The position numbers were made by a program, and so were the translations under genes. A stretch of DNA of 64,000 nucleotides from Mucilaginibacter_A sp964236465. Lineage in GTDB: Bacteria > Bacteroidota > Bacteroidia > Sphingobacteriales > Sphingobacteriaceae. The stretch covers positions 62,001 to 126,000 of the forward strand of contig CAXSBZ010000006.1 in NCBI GenBank assembly GCA_964236465.1. Reading direction: 5' to 3'. The notes beneath the pieces were generated by a model, which worked only from the letters and a program-made list of their open reading frames with translations, made no database searches and was not told the origin of the DNA. Shown piece after piece: positions 54,306 to 62,675 of the stretch (the stretch's first letter is position 1; each line of letters begins with the position of its first letter).

Positions 54306-56687
54306 ATGTTCAAAAACTACCTCAAAACCGCCATCCGAAGCTTTAAAAAAAACAAGGTTTACAGTTTGCTCAATGTATTTGGTTTGGCCATCGGCATTGC
54401 CTGCGCGGCCCTTATTTTTTTATGGGTGGAAGACGAGGTGAACTGGGACAAATTCAACCTGAAAAAAGACAACCTGTATTTAATCCGCGAGAACCAGAAG
54501 TACGATACTTATGTGGCTACTTTCGGCTCAACACCCGGAGTGATGGGGCCGGCAATACAGGTAGAAATCCCTGGCGTTGCCAATACCTGCCGGGTATATG
54601 ATGAAGATGCAACGCTTTTTTCTATTGGTGATAAAAATATGTATGCTGGCGGCATATATTCAGACCCGTCTTTGTTCAGCATGTTTACTTTGCCCTTTGT
54701 ACAAGGCAACCTCAAAGCAGCTTTTGCCCAGCAGTATTCCTTGGTCATTACCCAAAAAGCAGCAAAGAAATTTTTCGGAAATGAAAAAAACGTGGTTGGC
54801 AAAACAGTACGGATTGACAACAAACAGGATTATGTAATTACCGGCGTATTAAAAGACCTGCCGGAAAATTCCACTTTACAATTTGAATGGGCAGCGCCTT
54901 TTAAAGTCATTTACGATCAAAGCCCATGGTTGCATACTTGGGGCAATAACACTCTAACCACTTATGTTGAATTAAAACCAGGCGTAGACCCGGCATCGGT
55001 AAATAAGCAATTATACAATTTCATTCAGCAACGAGAGCCGAAAGCCAATGCCCGTCCGTTTTTATGGAACATGGGCCAATGGCATTTATACGATGACTTT
55101 GAAAACGGTAAAGCAACCGGCGGCGGACAAATACAGTACGTTCATTTATTTTCCATTATCGCCTGGATTATCCTGCTGATCGCCTGCATCAACTTTATGA
55201 ACCTGGCTACCGCGCGAAGCGAAAAACGGGCACAGGAAGTTGGTGTACGGAAAGTGTTGGGTGCCTTAAAACGAAGTCTAATTACACAGTTTATTGCCGA
55301 AGCTTTGTTGATGGCTTTGCTGGCAGCCATAGTTGCTGTTGTGATTACAGCGTTGGTGTTGCCGGCGTTTAACAATCTGGTGCAAAAACAGCTTTCCTTA
55401 GGTTTTAACCAACCTGCACACCTTGCTGCATTGTTGTTGATAACGCTGGTTTGCGGATTGGTAGCAGGCAGTTATCCTTCTTTATATTTATCATCTTTCA
55501 ACCCGGTAGCTGTTTTAAAAGGCGTGAAGCTGAAAGACGGCAGTGCTTCTTTTATCCGCAAAAGTTTAGTGGTTTTGCAGTTTACCATCTCGATTGTATT
55601 GATTATCAGCACCATTATTATTTACCAGCAAATTCAGCATGTAAAAAGCAGGCAATTGGGTTTCAACAAAAACAACCTGATCGAAGCAGATGCGCAAGGC
55701 GACAGGGCAAAATACTATGATGCACTTAAACAGGACTTATTGAAAACCGGGATGGTAGAAAACGTTGCTTTATCTGATCATTCCACACTTCGCGGCGGCA
55801 ACAATACAAGCAGTTATACCTGGCAGGGCAAAATATTGGGTGCCGAAATACTGATATCTAACCGCAACGTTACACCGGAATTTATTGGCACTTCACAATT
55901 AAAACTTTTAGAAGGCAGGGATTTTATTTCGACGGATTCTGTTACTTCAAAAAAAGAAAATGTGATCATTACCCAATCCTTGGAGAAATTAATGGGCAAT
56001 AACAGTGCTTTGGGCAAAACATTATGGGGTGTCGGCGATACCAGCGGAACAAAATTAACGGTTGTAGGCGTTGTGAACGATTACGTTTACGGTAACATGT
56101 ACGGCAAGCCAGATCCGGTTTTGTTTTCTGCAACTTCTCCGGAACATGCCAATAAAATGTACCTGCGCCTCAAACCGCAAAGCAACATCGAACAAGCTTT
56201 GGCCAGGATTGAAGCGGCAATGAAAAAGAACAATCCGGCTTATCCGTTCAACTACAAGTTTGTGGACGAGCAGTTTAACCAAATGTTCATCAGCGAAACG
56301 TTGATCAGCAAATTGTCCCGCGTATTTGCAGCGTTGGCCATCCTGATTTCCTGCCTGGGCTTGTTTGGATTGTCTGCTTATACCGCCGAAAAAAGGACAA
56401 AAGAAATCGGAATCAGAAAAGTTTTGGGCGCAAGTGTAACCGGGATTGCTGGTTTGTTGTCTAAAGATTTCTTAAAACTGGTCGGTTTATCCTGCCTGCT
56501 GTCTTTCCCTTTGGCCTGGTGGATGATGCACAACTGGCTGCAAGGTTACCAATATCGGATAGCAATCAACTGGTGGATATTTTTAATTGCAGGTGCTGTT
56601 GCCATTTTGATTGCTTTGGCCACCGTTAGTTTTCAAGCGATAAAAGCAGCATTGGCCAATCCGGTGAAGAGTTTGAGGGCGGAATAA
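54306..56687 (+). CDS. FtsX-type ABC permease 7
   Basis: This 793-residue permease (MFKNYLKTAIRSFKKNKVYS) has NFMNLATARSEKRAQEVGVRKVLGAL and FGLSAYTAEKRTKEIGIRKV. The C-terminus is SLRAE instead of SLRSE, shared with permease 8. It follows the divergent antitoxin gene by 48 bases, so that gap must hold the antitoxin promoter. Confidence 0.92.
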   Translation: MFKNYLKTAIRSFKKNKVYSLLNVFGLAIGIACAALIFLWVEDEVNWDKFNLKKDNLYLIRENQKYDTYVATFGSTPGVMGPAIQVEIPGVANTCRVYDEDATLFSIGDKNMYAGGIYSDPSLFSMFTLPFVQGNLKAAFAQQYSLVITQKAAKKFFGNEKNVVGKTVRIDNKQDYVITGVLKDLPENSTLQFEWAAPFKVIYDQSPWLHTWGNNTLTTYVELKPGVDPASVNKQLYNFIQQREPKANARPFLWNMGQWHLYDDFENGKATGGGQIQYVHLFSIIAWIILLIACINFMNLATARSEKRAQEVGVRKVLGALKRSLITQFIAEALLMALLAAIVAVVITALVLPAFNNLVQKQLSLGFNQPAHLAALLLITLVCGLVAGSYPSLYLSSFNPVAVLKGVKLKDGSASFIRKSLVVLQFTISIVLIISTIIIYQQIQHVKSRQLGFNKNNLIEADAQGDRAKYYDALKQDLLKTGMVENVALSDHSTLRGGNNTSSYTWQGKILGAEILISNRNVTPEFIGTSQLKLLEGRDFISTDSVTSKKENVIITQSLEKLMGNNSALGKTLWGVGDTSGTKLTVVGVVNDYVYGNMYGKPDPVLFSATSPEHANKMYLRLKPQSNIEQALARIEAAMKKNNPAYPFNYKFVDEQFNQMFISETLISKLSRVFAALAILISCLGLFGLSAYTAEKRTKEIGIRKVLGASVTGIAGLLSKDFLKLVGLSCLLSFPLAWWMMHNWLQGYQYRIAINWWIFLIAGAVAILIALATVSFQAIKAALANPVKSLRAE

Positions 56688-57104
56688 GCTATCAGCAATC
56701 AGCTTTCAGTTATCAGCTATTTGCAAGTTTGATACCTGAAATCTCAAATCGAGATACCAAATAACAAACTATTTAGGAAGCTGAAAGCCGATTGCTGACA
56801 GCTAGAAGCCTCTTCACAAAAAAGGGCTTTTGCAGGGCAAACCATAAAAGTCTCCAACTTTGGTTCCTCCCCTTTGGGGAGGTTAGGTGGGGCTAAAAAA
56901 CTATCGATAAAAGAAGCATCAGGAAAAAAGCTATCAGCAATCAGCTTTCGGCTATCAGCGATTTGCAAGTTTCATACCTAAAACTTCTTATTAAAATAAC
57001 AAATTATACAAAAAGCTGAAGGCTGATTGCTAACAGCTAAAACCTAAATAACAAACTATAAAAGAAGCTGAAAGCCGATTGCCGACAGCTAAAAGCTTAA
57101 AAAA
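56688..57104. repeat. Gene-free stretch of stacked hairpin repeats
   Basis: Three copies of a repeat built from AGCTATCAGCAATCAGCTTT and opposed AAAGCCGATTGCTGACAGCT words (about 56693-56810, 56930-57030, 57015-57095) flank a CTCCCCTTTGGGGAGG hairpin (56866-56881) and one GATAAAAGAAGCATC motif (56906-56920). No gene is visible. Related words occur at 33225-33260, 34665-34782, 48445-48480, 59516-59550 and 61873-61905. Confidence 0.7.
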
Positions 57105-59516
57105 ATGTTTAAAAACTACATCAAAATTGCTTACCGGAACTTTTGGAGAAACAAAAGTTTTGCTGCCATTAATATCTTCGGACTGGCTATTGGCATTGCC
57201 GTGTGCTTTATTATCCTGCTTTTTGTGCAGGACGAGCTGGGTTACGACCGTTTTAACACCAACGCCAACCGTATTTTCCGGGTTGTTTTTAAAGCCGATA
57301 TTAATGGCGGAAAGATTTTTGAAGCCATGGTAATGCCGCCGACTGCGCAAACTTTAAAAAACGATTACCCGGAAGTGGAAGAAGCTACACGGCTGCGCGA
57401 TATGGGCAAACCAAAAGTTACCTTCGGCAACAAAGTTTTTAAAGAGGGGACTTTTGCTTTTGCCGATGCCAATATCTTCAAAGTGTTTACGCTTCCATTG
57501 ATAAAAGGCGATGCAAAAACAGCATTGCTTCAAACCAATTCAGTTGTCATTACCGCGGAAATGGCAAAGAAATATTTTGGCGGAGAAGAACCTATCGGCA
57601 AAGTGCTTACTTTAAACAACAACAAATTGTATAAAGTAACCGGCGTGATTGCCCCAATTCCAACCAATTCACATTTTCATTTTGATCTATTTGGTTCGAT
57701 GCAAAGTTTGCCCGACGCAAAAGATCCCAACTGGATGTCTTCTAACTATTTTACATACCTGTTATTGAAAGATGGTTACGATTATAAAAAATTAGAAGCT
57801 AAAATGCCGGCCTTGATAGAAAAATACATGGGCCCACAAATTGTACAAACTTTGGGCATGACTTTATCACAATTTCGTACCAAAGGCAACAGTCTTGGTT
57901 TTGCTTTGCAGCCTTTAACTGATATTCATTTGCGTTCCAACAGCAATTACGAATTGGAGCCGGGCGGCGATATCAAGTACGTTTATATTTTTAGCGCCAT
58001 CGCTGTTTTTGTATTGCTGATTGCCTGCATCAATTTCATCAACCTTTCTACCGCAAGCGCATCCAAACGGGCCAAAGAAGTTGGCGTCCGCAAGGTAATG
58101 GGTTCTGATAAAACCGAACTAATTAAACAGTTTTTGCTGGAGTCTGTCCTGCTCACTTTTATTGCTTTGTTTATCGCCTTTTTATTGGTGCAACTGGCCT
58201 TGCCGGTTTTCAACCAGCTTTCGGGCAAAAGTTTAAGTTTGAGTTATGCCCTGAAACCCTGGGCGGCTTTTATCGGAATGGGTTTGTTCGTAGGTGTTTT
58301 GGCTGGAATTTATCCGGCGTTTTACCTGTCTTCCTTGAAACCAATTTCGATCATCAAAGGGAAATTGGGCACGGCCAACAAAAGCATGGGTTTGCGTAGT
58401 GGTTTGGTGGTTTTTCAATTCTTTATTTCGGTCAGCCTGATCATCAGCACGTTGGTGGTTTATCAGCAAATGCAATTTATCCACAACAAAAAATTAGGTT
58501 ACAACAAAGAACAATTGCTGGTGCTGCCCAACTCCGGGGCTTTAGGAAAAAACGAGCAGCTTTTTAAAGAGGAAATGTTGAAAGACCCACGTGTGGTCAA
58601 TGCCACGGTTTCTGGTTATAAACCTGCCGGGCCAACCAACAACAATAATTCGTTGGCTTATCCCGAAGGCAAGGAAAACCAGATGATGAAAACTTTGCGC
58701 TACGATGTGGACGAACAATACCTTCCAACATTTGAGATGCAACTGGCTGCCGGAAGAAATTTTTCAAAAGCATTTGCAACAGATTCTTCTGCGATCATCG
58801 TTAATGAAGCAGCCGTAAAAGCTTTCGGATTAACCAATAAAAGCATCGGGCAAAGCATCACTTGGGCAACAGGCCATACAGGCGAAAAGGTGAATTATCA
58901 TATCATTGGTGTGGTAAAAGATTTCAATTTTAAGTCGTTGCACGAACAGGTAACACCTTTGTTAATGGTGCTGAACCCGGGATCCGGGTTGATTTTTAAA
59001 GTAAGGACGGGCGATGTTTCCGGTTTGCTCAAAACCATGAAACAGCAATGGGAAAAGTTTAATGTAGATGAACCTTTCACTTATTCTTTTATGGACGAGC
59101 TGTACAACAAAACTTATTCGGCCGAAGAAAAAACCGGAAAAATCCTGAACATTTTTACCTCGTTGACCATTTTTGTTGCCTGCCTCGGTTTGTTTGGCTT
59201 GGCTATTTACACCACCGAACAACGAACGAAAGAAATCGGCATCCGCAAAGTTTTAGGCGCAAGTGTTTTGCAGATAACAAACATGCTTTCCAAAGATTTT
59301 TTAAAATTGGTGCTGATTGCCTGCGTTATTGCTTTCCCACTTTCCTACTGGCTGATGCAAAAATGGCTGCAGGATTTTGCCTACCGCATCCAAATCGGTT
59401 GGTGGGTTTTTGCTTTGGCTGCGCTGATTGCTTTGGTAATTGCTTTGGCCACCGTCAGTTTTCAGGCGGTAAAAGCAGCATTGGCCAATCCGGTAAAGAG
59501 TTTGAGGGCGGAATAA
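57105..59516 (+). CDS. FtsX-type ABC permease 8
   Basis: This 803-residue permease, the longest of the set, starts MFKNYIKIAYRNFWRNKSFA and has NFINLSTASASKRAKEVGVRKVMGSD and FGLAIYTTEQRTKEIGIRKV. It ends FQAVKAALANPVKSLRAE. The 3' block is nearly identical to that of permease 7. Confidence 0.92.
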   Translation: MFKNYIKIAYRNFWRNKSFAAINIFGLAIGIAVCFIILLFVQDELGYDRFNTNANRIFRVVFKADINGGKIFEAMVMPPTAQTLKNDYPEVEEATRLRDMGKPKVTFGNKVFKEGTFAFADANIFKVFTLPLIKGDAKTALLQTNSVVITAEMAKKYFGGEEPIGKVLTLNNNKLYKVTGVIAPIPTNSHFHFDLFGSMQSLPDAKDPNWMSSNYFTYLLLKDGYDYKKLEAKMPALIEKYMGPQIVQTLGMTLSQFRTKGNSLGFALQPLTDIHLRSNSNYELEPGGDIKYVYIFSAIAVFVLLIACINFINLSTASASKRAKEVGVRKVMGSDKTELIKQFLLESVLLTFIALFIAFLLVQLALPVFNQLSGKSLSLSYALKPWAAFIGMGLFVGVLAGIYPAFYLSSLKPISIIKGKLGTANKSMGLRSGLVVFQFFISVSLIISTLVVYQQMQFIHNKKLGYNKEQLLVLPNSGALGKNEQLFKEEMLKDPRVVNATVSGYKPAGPTNNNNSLAYPEGKENQMMKTLRYDVDEQYLPTFEMQLAAGRNFSKAFATDSSAIIVNEAAVKAFGLTNKSIGQSITWATGHTGEKVNYHIIGVVKDFNFKSLHEQVTPLLMVLNPGSGLIFKVRTGDVSGLLKTMKQQWEKFNVDEPFTYSFMDELYNKTYSAEEKTGKILNIFTSLTIFVACLGLFGLAIYTTEQRTKEIGIRKVLGASVLQITNMLSKDFLKLVLIACVIAFPLSYWLMQKWLQDFAYRIQIGWWVFALAALIALVIALATVSFQAVKAALANPVKSLRAE

Positions 59517-60019
59517 GCTGTTAGCAATCAGCTTTCAGTTATCAGTGATTTGCAAGTTTGATACCTAGTACCTCTAATTCCAAAAAGCCTTACCAAACCC
59601 TCTCCAAAAGAGAGGGCTTTTGCATAGCGGATAGAAAAGGCCTGCGCTTGGGTTCCTCCCCTTTGGGGCGGAAAAAGTATCGATAAAAGAAGCATGAGGT
59701 TTAAGGTATGAGATTATTGATATGGGCAGTTTGCATAGTCTCGTGCCTCATACCTCAAACCCCGCACCTCCTTCCCTGCCCATTACCGTACACTTACTTG
59801 TAACGAAACCGGACATCAGCCCAACTCTCCTATCCGTACTTCTTTTATAATCAAATAGTTAGTACTTTGGTACGACTGATGTACGATATAACTTGCAGTA
59901 GGAGTACTGTTGTTCTTTAGTTAAATTTCAATGTTAAGTGAAGCCTGAAACCCCCTCCTTTTTTGGGAGGGGACAAAGGTGAAAAGCAAATCTCGTAATC
60001 CCCTAAAACCAAATACTAT
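59517..60019. promoter_or_regulatory. Gene-free stretch: repeats, motif copy and regulatory region of the head-GIN gene
   Basis: From left to right it holds an AGCAATCAGCTTTCAG repeat, a CTCTCCAAAAGAGAG hairpin, a CTCCCCTTTGGGG word, a GATAAAAGAAGCATG motif (59683-59697), and a palindromic TTTGCATAG spacer. An enhancer-like site TGTAACGAAACCGGACA (59799-59815) and a sigma-54-like TTGGTACGACTGATGT (59867-59882) follow. A CCCCTCC...GGAGGGG hairpin lies near 59950. Confidence 0.55.
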
Positions 60020-61060
60020 ATGAAAACTTTTAAAACCACTTTCGTTTTGTTCCTGCTTGGCCAGGCTTTGGCAACTTCGGCACAAAACAACAACCAACAG
60101 CCTTATTTAAACAAACCGTTTGCCAATGCGGCCATCAAAAATGTGAATGTAAAAACTTCCGGCGGCAGCATTATGGTGAGCGGCGGAAATGCTTCAGATG
60201 CTCATGTTGAGGTTTACATCAACGCCAACAACAACAACCAAGACCTCTCGAAAGAAGAGCTGGTCGAGGATTTAAAGAATTATGACTTAAATATTTCTTT
60301 AAACGGCAATGAGCTGGAAGTATCAGCAAAAGCTAAAAACAATTTCAACTTCAACTGGAAAAAATCGTTGAGCATTTCCTTTAAAATTTATGTGCCAAAA
60401 GAAGTATCAACGAATTTAACCACGAGCGGCGGCAGCATCAAGCTAAGCAATTTAAACGGTGAGCAAAACTTTACTACGAGCGGCGGCAGTTTAAACATTG
60501 ACCAGTTGAATGGCCTGGTAAAAGGGCGTACTTCCGGCGGTTCTATCAACGTAACCAATTCAAAAAGCAACATTGATTTGCGCACCAGTGGCGGCAGTAT
60601 TACCGCGGCGGATTGCCAGGGAACGATCAGCCTAAGCACTTCCGGCGGCTCTTTGCATTTGGCCAACCTCAACGGGACGATCAACGCCCGGACCAGCGGC
60701 GGCGGCATCACCGGCGACCATATTTCGGGCGAACTAATTACCGGCACTTCCGGCGGTAGCATCAACTTAACCGAAATGGCCTGTAGTTTGGAAACCTCGA
60801 CCAGTGCCGGCAGCACACACGTACAGATGGAAAAACTGGGCAAGTACATCAAAATTAACGGCAGCGTTGGCCATGTGGATTTGCAGCTACCAAGCGGCAA
60901 AGGTTTAGATTTGGACTTGCACGGAAACCGCATCAGCACCAACGTAACCAGCAATTTTAACGGCGAAAAAGACGATAGCCGAATGGTAGGCAAACTGAAC
61001 GGCGGCGGCATCCCGGTTACGGTGAGCACGAGTATTGGCGGGATTAATGTGAGGATGTAG
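60020..61060 (+). CDS. Secreted head-GIN / DUF4097-type adhesin-like protein
   Basis: This 346-residue protein has a signal peptide (MKTFKTTFVLFLLGQALATSAQ). The mature part contains about nine repeats of roughly 18-21 residues centred on TSGGSI or TSGGSL, alternating with LxNLNG, the pattern of a right-handed beta helix. The family is usually called head GIN domain or DUF4097 putative adhesin. It follows the permease run and a candidate sigma-54 promoter, so it may be part of the same envelope-stress regulon; this is inference. Confidence 0.82.
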   Translation: MKTFKTTFVLFLLGQALATSAQNNNQQPYLNKPFANAAIKNVNVKTSGGSIMVSGGNASDAHVEVYINANNNNQDLSKEELVEDLKNYDLNISLNGNELEVSAKAKNNFNFNWKKSLSISFKIYVPKEVSTNLTTSGGSIKLSNLNGEQNFTTSGGSLNIDQLNGLVKGRTSGGSINVTNSKSNIDLRTSGGSITAADCQGTISLSTSGGSLHLANLNGTINARTSGGGITGDHISGELITGTSGGSINLTEMACSLETSTSAGSTHVQMEKLGKYIKINGSVGHVDLQLPSGKGLDLDLHGNRISTNVTSNFNGEKDDSRMVGKLNGGGIPVTVSTSIGGINVRM

Positions 61061-61153
61061 GTGCGGGGTGTGAGGTATGAGGCTTTAAGCGACTTGCAAA
61101 GCCTCGTGCCTCAAACCTCTAATCTAAAAAAGTACCGATAAAAGAAGCATCCG
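61061..61153. repeat. Palindromic spacer and motif after the head-GIN gene
   Basis: GGGGTGTGAGGTATGAGGC...CTTGCAAAG...GCCTCGTGCCTCAAACCTC is an imperfect palindrome like those between permeases, followed by GATAAAAGAAGCATC at 61137-61151. So the spacer-plus-motif unit also occurs after a gene that is not a permease. Confidence 0.65.
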
Positions 61154-61566
61154 CTAAAAACTTGACAAAAAATCAGCAGCGTTTAAAATAGGGATGCCAC
61201 GAAACGGATGCAGGACAAGCAAATCTTTATCGCCGGTAATGATACAAGAGGCATTTGCAGAAATGGCCAGTTCAAAAAATTTATTGTCTTTAGGGTCCCG
61301 GCAATCCGTGATAATTGAATCAGGTGTGAACAGTTTTGAATTGGCTTCCAATCTATTTAATATAGACCAACACTCCTCATGCCTAAAAAATATCTATCAA
61401 ATTTTTTACGGAACAATACCTCAGTAAACTCCTCAAAAGTGCTTTGTGAAACTGCAATAGTTCCTATGGCAATAGCTTTATCTATTGCCTTGCTATTTGT
61501 AGAGTTTTTGATAAGTGCCGAGCTGATTGATGCGTTTGTGTCAAAAACAAAAAAATCAGTCTTCAT
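61154..61566 (-). pseudogene. PIN-family toxin split by a frameshift
   Basis: The N-terminal part (MKTDFFVFDTNASISSALIK ... KFDRYF) and the C-terminal part (LNRLEANSKLFTPDSIITDC, then RDPKDNKFFELAISANASCI, TGDKDLLVLHPFRGIPIL) are consecutive halves of one COG1569-type PIN toxin. They lie in different frames and meet near a run of six T on the minus strand (61385-61390). Gain of one or loss of two bases there restores a single frame. The acidic residues of the active site are all present across the two parts. It could be a true mutation, a sequencing error or a slippage site. Confidence 0.82.
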
Positions 61567-61786
61567 CTTTCAAGATGTCGTTCAATATCTCTTCTGTCAG
61601 GCCGCGCTCCTCCATTGTATTTCTTATTTCATCAAGGAATTGCTTAAATTCCTCTTTTGGATCAGCCATCAACTCTTTGGCCAACCTAATATTTATTTGC
61701 TGAGATACTTTATTCTTTGTCTGTTGCGAAGCAAACCGCCATTTTTTCGCCGTCGCGTCTTCCACTTCAATTACAATCCGTTCCAT
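61556..61786 (-). CDS. Antitoxin partner of the split PIN toxin
   Basis: The start is MERIVIEVEDATAKKWRFAS at 61786. The 76-residue protein is charged and helical (QTKNKVSQQINIRLAKELMA, ...EEILNDILKDED). The last 11 bases overlap the toxin ATG, as in the other PIN pair. The antitoxin frame is intact while the toxin is broken, the expected order of decay. Confidence 0.75.
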   Translation of the reverse strand: MERIVIEVEDATAKKWRFASQQTKNKVSQQINIRLAKELMADPKEEFKQFLDEIRNTMEERGLTEEILNDILKDED

Positions 61787-61959
61787 TTTTGAATGATTAG
61801 AATTACAAGCCAAATTTACAAAAATTAAGGTTTGATAATTTTCGTCAATAAAATACTTTCCAACTATACAAATGCTGAAAGCCGATTGCTAACTGCTAAC
61901 AGCCTGTTGCCCATACTTCTTTTACCACCTAAAAACCTGTATCACAACAGTACACAAAT

Positions 61960-61976
61960 TGTATCGTTTCCGAACG
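61960..61976. promoter_or_regulatory. Enhancer-like site
   Basis: TGTATCGTTTCCGAACG shares TTTCCGAAC with the site at 42249-42264. It lies about 55 bases before GGCACAGATTTG (62031-62042), a sequence shared with the adaptor promoter region, and about 95 bases before the ATG at 62070. Confidence 0.4.
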
Positions 61977-62069
61977 GATTAAACAGTGTAAATTATTGTA
62001 AATATCTAATAAACAATTAATTACTTCAACGGCACAGATTTGATACAGGATCAACAAAAAACCAACATT

Positions 62070-62426
62070 ATGAAAACATTAACCATACTTCTTTTATCAA
62101 CCTTTTCTTTGTGTGCCGCAGCGCAAAGCCGGAAAACTACTTCAAAATCAGAAACCAAAGTTATCGTCAAAGACAACGACGGCAAAAACTTGTATCTCAG
62201 CATCCACAGCAACAAAGGCGGAAAGGCCGTCAACTACGAACATACTTTCAACGTGCAGGGCATTAACCAGCAGCAAAAAGACGCCCTGGTTAAAAAAATA
62301 GCTGATTCCTTGGGCGTTTCCCAACCACCGCCACCACCGGCAGCACCAGCACCGCCTGCACCGCGCGGGATGACGAAGGCATTAACTTCAACCCAAACCA
62401 ATACTTCCACATCTGCTATCAAATAA
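62070..62426 (+). CDS. Small secreted protein with a proline-rich linker; truncated first repeat unit
   Basis: The start is MKTLTILLLSTFSLCAAAQS at 62070, a signal peptide. The 118-residue product contains a unit VIVKDNDGKNLYLSIHSNKG with KAVNYEHTFNVQG and QQQKDALVKKIADSLGV, then a PPPPPAAPAPPAP linker. Directly after its TAA stop the same frame encodes a second, related unit (62427-62585). The function is unknown. A GGCACAG-type promoter candidate lies 28 bases upstream. Confidence 0.7.
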   Translation: MKTLTILLLSTFSLCAAAQSRKTTSKSETKVIVKDNDGKNLYLSIHSNKGGKAVNYEHTFNVQGINQQQKDALVKKIADSLGVSQPPPPPAAPAPPAPRGMTKALTSTQTNTSTSAIK

Positions 62427-62585
62427 AGTGTAAAAGATGATGGTAAAACTTTGCACCTTACGATCAACAGCAACAAAGCCGGAAAGGAAGTGAATTACGA
62501 GCATACTTATGCCGTTGCAGGCATGAGCAAGCAGCAAAAAGAGGCATTGGTAAAACATATTACGGATTCATTGCAGGTAAAGTAA
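62427..62585 (+). pseudogene. Second repeat unit cut off by an in-frame stop
   Basis: In the same frame as the preceding gene, past its TAA, the sequence reads SVKDDGKTLHLTINSNKAGK, EVNYEHTYAVAGMSKQQKEA, LVKHITDSLQVK and stop. It matches the first unit closely, so the ancestral protein was probably a two-unit protein of about 171 residues. No start codon suitable for separate expression is apparent before residue 33. Confidence 0.75.
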
Positions 62586-62675
62586 ATTATTGATTATCAA
62601 TATATTACTGATACTGATACCAAATTTTATCCGGTAAAAGAAGCCTATTACAATCAAAAGAAAACTCAAAATCCT

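Noticed and set aside
60160..60780. Tandem repeats that could be taken for a CRISPR array
   Set aside because: The periodicity is in frame, degenerate at the DNA level, and encodes TSGGSI/LxNLNG beta-helix repeats. There are no cas genes and no exact repeat-spacer structure anywhere in the window.
60388..61029. Long open frame antisense to the head-GIN gene
   Set aside because: It is Leu/Pro/Val-rich and repetitive because it is the complement of the TSGGS repeats.
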